From CAYWRO01 sp964460345 (GTDB lineage Bacteria > Planctomycetota > Phycisphaerae > Phycisphaerales > UBA1924): a stretch of DNA of 26,434 bases. Made by a program: the position numbers and the translations under genes. Shown piece by piece: positions 20,960 through 26,434 of this stretch. The notes beneath the pieces are model-generated. The model saw only the letters and a program-made list of their open reading frames with translations, did not search any database and was not told the origin of the DNA. The DNA is taken from positions 1 through 26,434 of the forward strand of contig CAYWRO010000049.1 of the NCBI GenBank assembly GCA_964460345.1, written 5' to 3'. Numbering within the stretch: the stretch's first letter is position 1; every line of letters starts with the position of its first letter.

Positions 20960-22696
20960 ATGACGACACATTCCCCGACTCTGACGCTGGCGGCCGGCCT
21001 GTTCCTGATGTCGATCTGGAAGCCGCTGCTCATGCTGGTGACGCTTGTGCCGTGGGCGGCCCTTGTTTCGCGCGTCTATGACAAGCACGCCGCGAGGTTC
21101 TTCCTTCCCCGGCGGCAGTGGAACATCTTCCACCTGCTCATGGGGGCCACCGCCATCGCTGTTTCAATTGCAGCCGGCCTGTTTCTGGAGAGCCAGGCCG
21201 CGTTCTGGATCGGCTGGGGCGCGATGGTCCTGATCCTCACGGTTGATGTGGTCGCCTACGCCGTGGTGGCCAATCGCGACGAGCGCGTGCCGGAGCAGCA
21301 CCACATCCGCTTCAACCTCGACACGCTTCGCGCCCAGCGGGAGGAGAAGGCCAAGGCCAAGCAGCAGGCCACCGTCACGCTCCGCATCGAAGGACCGAAC
21401 AAGCACGTTGTTCCCGCGCCGGACCGCGAGACGCCGGAGTTCGAGATCCGCAGCAGCGCCGAGGCGCTCTACTCTCGCGCGATGGAGGCGAGGGCCAGCC
21501 AAATCGATATCGGGCCGGTCGGAGGCCGCGAGGGGGCGTATGGCGCGGTGTTCCTCGTCGACGGCGTGGCGCAGGCGGGCGGGGACCCGATGCCGGCCGC
21601 CGATGCGCTCCGCATCATGGATTTCTGGAAGGCGTGCGCGGGGCTGGACGTCACCGACCGCCGCCGCAAGCAGACGGGCCAGATCAAGGTGACGGCCGAA
21701 GACATCACGCACACGCTTAAGGTCACGAGCATGGGATCGGCCGGCGGGATGCGGCTGACGATGCTGCTGGATCCGGCGGAGGCGGTCAGCTACAAGGCGG
21801 ACCAGCTCGGCCTGCTCGATCAGCAGATGGAAGCGCTCAAGGCAATCGCCGCGGAGGAGCAGGGCGTCGTGCTGCTGGCTTCGCCGCCGGACGGCGGGCG
21901 CACCTCGACGCTGTACGCCGTCGTGGCGATGCACGACGCCTATACGTCCAACGTTCAGACGCTGGAGATGGAGCCGCAGCGCAACATCGAGGGCGTGCGC
22001 ACCAACGTGTATGACGCCGCCAAGGAGGGTGCGGAGTTCGCCACCACGCTCCGCTCGATTCTCCGCCGCGATCCGGACGTCGTGGCGATTGCCGATCTGC
22101 CGGATGCGGCGACCGCCCGCGAGGCGGCCTCGGCCGACCAGGAACGCACGCGCGTGTACCTGTCAATGAAGGCGGACAACGCGCTCACGGCGGTGCAGGG
22201 GTATGTCAAGGCGGTCGGGGACACCCGCAAGGCGGCCGACTCGCTGCACGGGGCGGTCGCCCAGAAGCTGCTGCGCAAGCTGTGCACCAACTGCCGCGTG
22301 CCCTACCAGCCGACGCCCGAGATGCTCAAGAAGCTGGGCCTGCCGGAGGGGAAGGTCAAGCAGCTCTTCAAGAAGAGCGGGCAGGTGATGATCAAGAACA
22401 AGCCGGAGATCTGTCCCGCCTGCCGCGGCACGGGGTACTTCGGCCAGGAAGGTGTTTTCGAGGTCTTCCCGATCGGCCCCGAGGAGCGTGAGGCGATCGC
22501 CTCCGGGAACCTGCAGGGCGTTGCGGCGTCGCTTCGCAAGCGCGGGCTGCCGACGATTCAGCAGGTTGCGATCCGCAAGGCGGTCGAGGGGACGACGAGC
22601 GTGGAAGAGGTTCTGAGGATCACGGCGCCGCCGGCCCGCGAGGCTCGCGCGGCGGCGAGCGGGTCGGGGGGAGCCGGCGCGGCGGCGGTGGCGTGA
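20960..22696 (+). CDS. Membrane-anchored GspE/PilB-like protein with degenerate ATPase motifs
   Basis: A 578-residue protein with three predicted membrane helices (about 10-38, 54-77, 82-104) ahead of a GspE/PilB-like domain. The N2 region is recognisable ('LDVTDRRRKQTGQIKV', 229-244, matching the family LDIAERR-x-QDGRI block), and so is the zinc-binding tetracysteine (Cys442/445 and Cys485/488, 'ICPACRGTGYFGQEGVFEV'). The nucleotide site is eroded: Walker A reads SPPDGGRTST (308-317), with Arg replacing the catalytic Lys; the Asp box becomes 'TLEMEPQ'; Walker B reads VVAIADLPD, with the key Glu changed; and the His box has no matching His. It is therefore probably a pseudo-ATPase or regulatory subunit. 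Normal export ATPases are not membrane-anchored. It lies between pilT and a CvpA-like membrane gene. Confidence 0.85.
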   Translation: MTTHSPTLTLAAGLFLMSIWKPLLMLVTLVPWAALVSRVYDKHAARFFLPRRQWNIFHLLMGATAIAVSIAAGLFLESQAAFWIGWGAMVLILTVDVVAYAVVANRDERVPEQHHIRFNLDTLRAQREEKAKAKQQATVTLRIEGPNKHVVPAPDRETPEFEIRSSAEALYSRAMEARASQIDIGPVGGREGAYGAVFLVDGVAQAGGDPMPAADALRIMDFWKACAGLDVTDRRRKQTGQIKVTAEDITHTLKVTSMGSAGGMRLTMLLDPAEAVSYKADQLGLLDQQMEALKAIAAEEQGVVLLASPPDGGRTSTLYAVVAMHDAYTSNVQTLEMEPQRNIEGVRTNVYDAAKEGAEFATTLRSILRRDPDVVAIADLPDAATAREAASADQERTRVYLSMKADNALTAVQGYVKAVGDTRKAADSLHGAVAQKLLRKLCTNCRVPYQPTPEMLKKLGLPEGKVKQLFKKSGQVMIKNKPEICPACRGTGYFGQEGVFEVFPIGPEEREAIASGNLQGVAASLRKRGLPTIQQVAIRKAVEGTTSVEEVLRITAPPAREARAAASGSGGAGAAAVA

Positions 22697-22721
22697 AGCG
22701 CGGTCGAACGGAGTACCAACG

Positions 22722-24521
22722 ATGCTGATCAACATCTTCGTGATCCTTGGAGTTCTTCTGCTCGCGTGGATCTGGGGGGCCCGCGGCCTGTTCAGCGCGC
22801 TGCTGCACCTGGCGTGCGTGATCGTGGCCGGCGCGATTGCTTTCGCCGTGTGGGAGCCGGCCTCGCATGCCATTCTCGGCACGGATCAGCAGTGGCTCAT
22901 CGACATGGCGTGGGGCCTCGGGCTGGCCGTGCCCTTTGCGCTGGTTCTGGCGATCATCCGCGTAACGTGCGACAAGCTGATTCCGGCCAACGTCGATGTC
23001 GACACCGTCACCAACTTCGTCGGAGGCGGCATCTGCGGGGCGATCTCTGGGGTGCTCATGATGGGCATCCTCACGCTCTCGCTCAGTTACTCGCGCCTCG
23101 GCACTGAGGCGATGGGGTACCGGACGGCGGAGTACGACGTGAGCGGCTCATTGATCCGCAAGAGCGCCCTGTGGGTGCCGGTCGACCGCATGACCGCGGG
23201 GTTCTATTCGCTGCTGTCCGCCACGACCTACCGCCCCATGATCGGCGAGCCGCTGGCCGTGTGGCACCCGGAGCTTGCCTACGAGGGCGGCCTGCTGCGT
23301 ACCAACTACGACGAGGGCAACTCGCGGTCCGCCATGCCGCCGGAGTACTACGAGGTCGTCGGGCGGTATACCGTCGCCAAGGCGAACCAGGGGGAGAACG
23401 TCTTCAAGGATTCCTTCGGCCCGGAGCGCGGCGAGCGCACCAGCGTCGTGAAGTACCTCAATGACGAGAGCGCCAGCCCCGCCCAGACGTACATCGACGC
23501 TTTCGTCATCCGCCTGACCGCCAAGGCGCGTGAGCCCTTCGGTTCGACGGTTTTGGGCAACTCGCAGGTCTGGCTGCTCGTTGAGCATGAGCAGCAGCCT
23601 GGCACGACGAAGATGATCCTTCCCTTCGCGATGATCTCGCGAGCCAAGGGGGAGACCGATCAGCTCGGGCGCTGGCTCTTCAACCGCCCGGACGTCTTCA
23701 TCCCGTCTGTCGGCGGGCAGAGCGAGACGGTCTTCGCGTTTGAGTTTGCCGTGCCGCGGGGCTGGCGCCCGATCGCGCTCTCCGTCAAGGGCGCCCGCAA
23801 GGACGTGCGCCAGATGCAGGCGGGTTCGGAGTACGCCAGCGTTGCCGAACGCGACGCCGCCGTCCGCGAGGGGTCGATCATCACCGTCACCTCCAAGGTG
23901 GATCTGGACTGGTCCCGTGCCGAGCAGGTGCGGATTGAGAGCGTCAGCGGCACGATGGCGGCGATCCGCACGGGCAATCACTTCCCGGGGCGCATGGCCG
24001 TCCAGAAGGACCGCAAGCAGGGTCTTCAGATCAACGACCAGAATGAGATCGTCAGCGGTGAGCAGAAGTTCGCTGCCGATGAACTGCTCAACATGGCGGG
24101 TGTGGAGCAGAGCCTGCTGATCCGGCGCTTCTTCGCCGGGCCCAATACGGGCATCGTCCAGGTGGACGTCAGCCACAGCAACCCGACGCTCTCTCTGACG
24201 CGTCATCCCGTACTCTCCAGCCTCTCGCAGGACGTCGGCAAGCCGCTGCGGCTCGTTGACACCCTCGGCCGGGCGTACGAGCCGATCGGGTATGTCTACA
24301 CGTCCAAGTCAAAGAACGAGATCTGGATCCGGTTCACGCCCGGCTCACCAATCCAGAAGATCTCGGACCTGCCCCGCGGCGGGCCGGCCACGGTCAACCC
24401 GACCGACGAGTACGTGCTGCTCTACCGGATCCCTGCCGGCGTCCAGATCCGCGGCCTGGCCATCGGGGACGTCGTGGGGGCCGAGTTCCGGCCGCCGGTG
24501 GACGTTCTGCAGCCGCGATAA
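22722..24521 (+). CDS. CvpA-like membrane protein with large soluble C-terminal domain
   Basis: A 599-residue protein. The first 125 residues carry four hydrophobic segments (about 2-19, 27-46, 62-82, 100-123) and the glycine-rich 'NFVGGGICGAISGVLMMGIL' stretch, resembling the CvpA (colicin V production) family. The remaining 470 residues are soluble, mixed beta/alpha, and have no motif I recognise; they would lie on one face of the membrane. The CvpA assignment is tentative. The gene starts 25 nt after the pseudo-GspE stop, with GGAG at 9 nt before the ATG, so the two are almost certainly co-transcribed and may form a membrane complex. No signal peptide cleavage is predicted, the first segment being a likely anchor. 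Confidence 0.75.
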   Translation: MLINIFVILGVLLLAWIWGARGLFSALLHLACVIVAGAIAFAVWEPASHAILGTDQQWLIDMAWGLGLAVPFALVLAIIRVTCDKLIPANVDVDTVTNFVGGGICGAISGVLMMGILTLSLSYSRLGTEAMGYRTAEYDVSGSLIRKSALWVPVDRMTAGFYSLLSATTYRPMIGEPLAVWHPELAYEGGLLRTNYDEGNSRSAMPPEYYEVVGRYTVAKANQGENVFKDSFGPERGERTSVVKYLNDESASPAQTYIDAFVIRLTAKAREPFGSTVLGNSQVWLLVEHEQQPGTTKMILPFAMISRAKGETDQLGRWLFNRPDVFIPSVGGQSETVFAFEFAVPRGWRPIALSVKGARKDVRQMQAGSEYASVAERDAAVREGSIITVTSKVDLDWSRAEQVRIESVSGTMAAIRTGNHFPGRMAVQKDRKQGLQINDQNEIVSGEQKFAADELLNMAGVEQSLLIRRFFAGPNTGIVQVDVSHSNPTLSLTRHPVLSSLSQDVGKPLRLVDTLGRAYEPIGYVYTSKSKNEIWIRFTPGSPIQKISDLPRGGPATVNPTDEYVLLYRIPAGVQIRGLAIGDVVGAEFRPPVDVLQPR

Positions 24522-24606
24522 GGCGGCGCTCGCGGCGTGAGCAACGGACGGCTGAACGGGCTCGGCGGCTCTGCCGCTGCGCGGACCGGCGTGGCTACGG
24601 TCAGGG

Positions 24607-26043
24607 ATGCAGACGAGAAACCTGATCGGTGGGGACTGGGTCGGCGCTGAGAGCGGCCGCGAGTTCGAGGTGCGCGATCCGGCGACCGACGAGGTGATCG
24701 CCCGCGTGCCGGATTGCGGCGCGGCGGAGACGAAGCGGGCGGTCGACGCCGCGGCGGAGGCGTTTGAGCGGTGGCGGCGCGTGCTGCCCTTCGAGCGGGC
24801 GGAGATCCTGCGGCGATTGTCAGATTTTCTGCTGCGCGACCAGGAGCGCCTGGCCCTGCTGATGACGCGCGAGCAGGGCAAGCCGCTCAGCGAGGCCCGC
24901 GGGGAGATCGCCTACTCCGCTTCGTTCATCGAGTGGGCGGCGGGAGAGGCGGTGCGGCTGTACGGGGACATCATCGCGGCGTCCAAGCCGGGCAAGCGGA
25001 TCCTCGCGCTGCGCGAGCCGGTCGGCGTGTGCGCGGCGATCACGCCGTGGAACTTCCCGAGCGCGATGCTGGGGCGCAAGATGGGGCCCGCGCTCGCAGC
25101 CGGGTGCACGATGGTGATCAAGCCGGCCGAGGCGACGCCGCTCAGCGCGATCGCGCTGGGGGAGTTAGCGCTCGAGGCGGGCGTGCCGGCCGGCGTGGTG
25201 AACATCGTGACGGGCGACGCCGCGACGATCGGCGATGCGATATTCGACGCCTGGCGCGTGCGGAAGGTGTCGTTCACCGGCTCGACTGAAGTCGGCAAGA
25301 TGCTGATCGAGAAGTCTGCGAAGAATGTCACGCGCCTGTCGCTGGAACTGGGCGGGCACGCGCCGTTCATCGCGTTCGACGACTGCGACGTTGAGGCGGC
25401 TGTGCAGGGGCTCATCGCGAGCAAGTTCCGCAACGCGGGGCAGACGTGCATCTGTCCGAACCGCGTCTTCGTGCAGGAGGGAATCTGGGAGAAGTTCCTT
25501 GCGACCCTCACGCCCGTTGTGCAGGCCCTGAAGGTGGGCCGCGGCACAGACGAGGGCGTCGAGATCGGGCCGCTGATCGACGAAGACGGCTTGGCAAAGG
25601 TTGAGCGGCACGTGGCGGACGCAATCGAAAAGGGCGCAACGCTCGTGACGGGCGGCCGGCGCGCGAGGCCCGGCAAAGGCCTTGCTGACCGCTTCTACGA
25701 GCCGACGATTCTCACCGACTGCACGGGTGACATGCTCTGCTGGCACGAAGAAACCTTCGGCCCGGTACTGCCCCTGCAGCGCTTCAGCCGCGAAGAGGAG
25801 GCCATCGAGCGCGCCAACGACTCCCCGTACGGCCTCGCCTCCTACTTCTACACGCGCGACGCCTCTCGCCTCCTGCGCGTGGCCGAAGGGCTCCAGTACG
25901 GCATCGTCGGCGCCAATGACGGGGCACCCTCGACCGCGCAGGCTCCCTTCGGCGGCGTCAAGGAGTCCGGCTACGGGCGCGAAGGCGGCAAGTACGCGAT
26001 GGAGGAGTACACGAGCGTGAAGTACGTCTCGTGGGGCGTGTGA
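24607..26043 (+). CDS. gabD: NAD(P)-dependent succinate-semialdehyde dehydrogenase-type aldehyde dehydrogenase
   Basis: A 478-residue aldehyde dehydrogenase, closest in motif pattern to GabD, which oxidises succinate semialdehyde to succinate at the end of the GABA pathway. Catalytic residues are all present: Asn149 ('PWNF'), Lys172 ('IKPAE'), 'FTGSTEVG' (223-230), Glu247 ('LELGG') and nucleophile Cys281 ('RNAGQTCICPNR'). The 'SKFRNAGQTC' block is typical of GabD-like enzymes; related glutarate- or other semialdehyde dehydrogenases are possible. No GABA transaminase gene is adjacent. It lies 85 nt after the CvpA-like gene and converges with purC. The ribosome-binding site (TCAGGG) is weak and very close to the ATG. 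Confidence 0.9.
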   Translation: MQTRNLIGGDWVGAESGREFEVRDPATDEVIARVPDCGAAETKRAVDAAAEAFERWRRVLPFERAEILRRLSDFLLRDQERLALLMTREQGKPLSEARGEIAYSASFIEWAAGEAVRLYGDIIAASKPGKRILALREPVGVCAAITPWNFPSAMLGRKMGPALAAGCTMVIKPAEATPLSAIALGELALEAGVPAGVVNIVTGDAATIGDAIFDAWRVRKVSFTGSTEVGKMLIEKSAKNVTRLSLELGGHAPFIAFDDCDVEAAVQGLIASKFRNAGQTCICPNRVFVQEGIWEKFLATLTPVVQALKVGRGTDEGVEIGPLIDEDGLAKVERHVADAIEKGATLVTGGRRARPGKGLADRFYEPTILTDCTGDMLCWHEETFGPVLPLQRFSREEEAIERANDSPYGLASYFYTRDASRLLRVAEGLQYGIVGANDGAPSTAQAPFGGVKESGYGREGGKYAMEEYTSVKYVSWGV

Positions 26044-26070
26044 GCCGGAGTCCGGCGGCGACCGGCCTCA
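26041..26070. terminator. Weak bulged hairpin between convergent gabD and purC
   Basis: TGAGCCGG and CCGGCCTCA can pair with one bulged base, across a 13-nt loop that can itself fold. It begins at the gabD stop codon and lacks a T-run. Confidence 0.3.
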
Positions 26071-26077
26071 CCACTCG

Positions 26078-26434
26078 TCATCTGCACAGGCGCTCGAAGG
26101 CCTCTTCGTAGCGCTGGATTGTGCCGGTGACAACATGTTCCGGAAGCTCCGGGCCGGGCTCGGTCTTATCCCACTTGCCGGCCTCGACGAGGCCCGTGAG
26201 GTACTCGCGGACAAACTGCTTGTCGAAGCTCGGCTGGCTGCGGCCGGGCTCGTAGCTCTCGGCGGGCCAGAAGCGGGAGGAGTCCGGGGTGAGGGCCTCG
26301 TCGATCAGGATGGGCTGGTTCCACGCTCGGCCCGGGATCGTGCCGCCTGCCCCGCCGCCGGCCCCCCCCTGCTCGGTCGCGACGGGGAAGCCGAACTCGA
26401 ACTTGGTGTCGGCGATGATGATGCCGCGTTCAAG
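26078..26434 (-). CDS. purC: Phosphoribosylaminoimidazole-succinocarboxamide synthase, 3' part
   Basis: The C-terminal 118 residues of SAICAR synthase, which joins aspartate to CAIR with ATP in purine biosynthesis; the gene continues beyond the right edge. The fragment begins with 'GIIIADTKFEFG', the family motif that includes the metal- and ATP-binding Asp-Thr-Lys. It continues with 'DEALTPDSSRFWP' (45-57) and 'QPSFDKQFVREYL' (67-79), both hallmarks of the long (yeast Ade1-like) type. A Gly-rich insertion of about 20 residues, 'EQGGAGGGAGGTIPGR', separates the first two motifs, where the family normally has a short turn. The frame is too short in the standard listing but clearly coding. It converges with gabD, 34 nt apart. 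Confidence 0.93.
   Translation of the reverse strand, partial: LERGIIIADTKFEFGFPVATEQGGAGGGAGGTIPGRAWNQPILIDEALTPDSSRFWPAESYEPGRSQPSFDKQFVREYLTGLVEAGKWDKTEPGPELPEHVVTGTIQRYEEAFERLCR

Noticed and set aside
19266..20969. Long minus-strand open frame (567 codons) opposite the PilT-like gene
   Set aside because: It is the mirror frame of a clear high-GC gene, with His/Arg/Val-rich composition and no family motif.
1..26434. CRISPR array, insertion sequence, prophage, rRNA or tRNA
   Set aside because: I found no regularly spaced repeats, transposase or integrase motifs, or conserved RNA gene sequences on either strand.

Overview
The window is an ordinary-looking chromosomal segment of a high-GC bacterium. 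The best guess is Planctomycetota, probably class Phycisphaerae. Three things point there: a secreted 13-repeat protein ending in a tandem 'DVFDLL.YLDDWFAG' dockerin-like tail with a terminal Gly-Cys; a UVR-motif protein; and a divergent sigma-70 factor with a long N-terminal extension. These lineage impressions come from memory of such families, not from a search. I see no rRNA, tRNA, CRISPR array, transposase, integrase, phage gene or plasmid function.

Left part (1-9.7 kb): the 3' end of an RsbW-type ATP-binding anti-sigma-like protein, an A-type Fe-S carrier, a double ACT-domain protein, the large secreted repeat/dockerin protein (minus), an uncharacterised protein divergent from it, thioredoxin reductase (minus) and a secreted helical protein of unknown function (minus), then alanine dehydrogenase (plus).

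Middle part (9.7-17.6 kb): a primary-type sigma-70 factor (minus) divergent from a UVR-motif protein; a TrkA-N/RCK protein overlapping the 3' end of mnmG (both minus, likely one transcript); a C39-like peptidase lipoprotein; a secreted Fes-like esterase with a starch-binding-like N-terminal domain; and a Mn-type superoxide dismutase.

Right part (17.6-26.4 kb): a second, divergent sigma-70 factor with an elaborate 5' region; a PilT-like retraction ATPase; a membrane-anchored GspE/PilB relative whose nucleotide-binding motifs are eroded; a CvpA-like membrane protein with a large soluble domain; succinate-semialdehyde-type aldehyde dehydrogenase; and the 3' end of purC.

Redox and stress functions recur (Fe-S carrier, TrxB, Sod, RsbW-like protein, two sigma factors), but they sit in separate transcription units and I see no single pathway linking them. 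The most unusual element is the PilT / pseudo-GspE / CvpA-like cluster. Several intergenic regions hold clear dyads and terminators. Two gene ends are followed by C-rich tracts sharing a 13-nt core.
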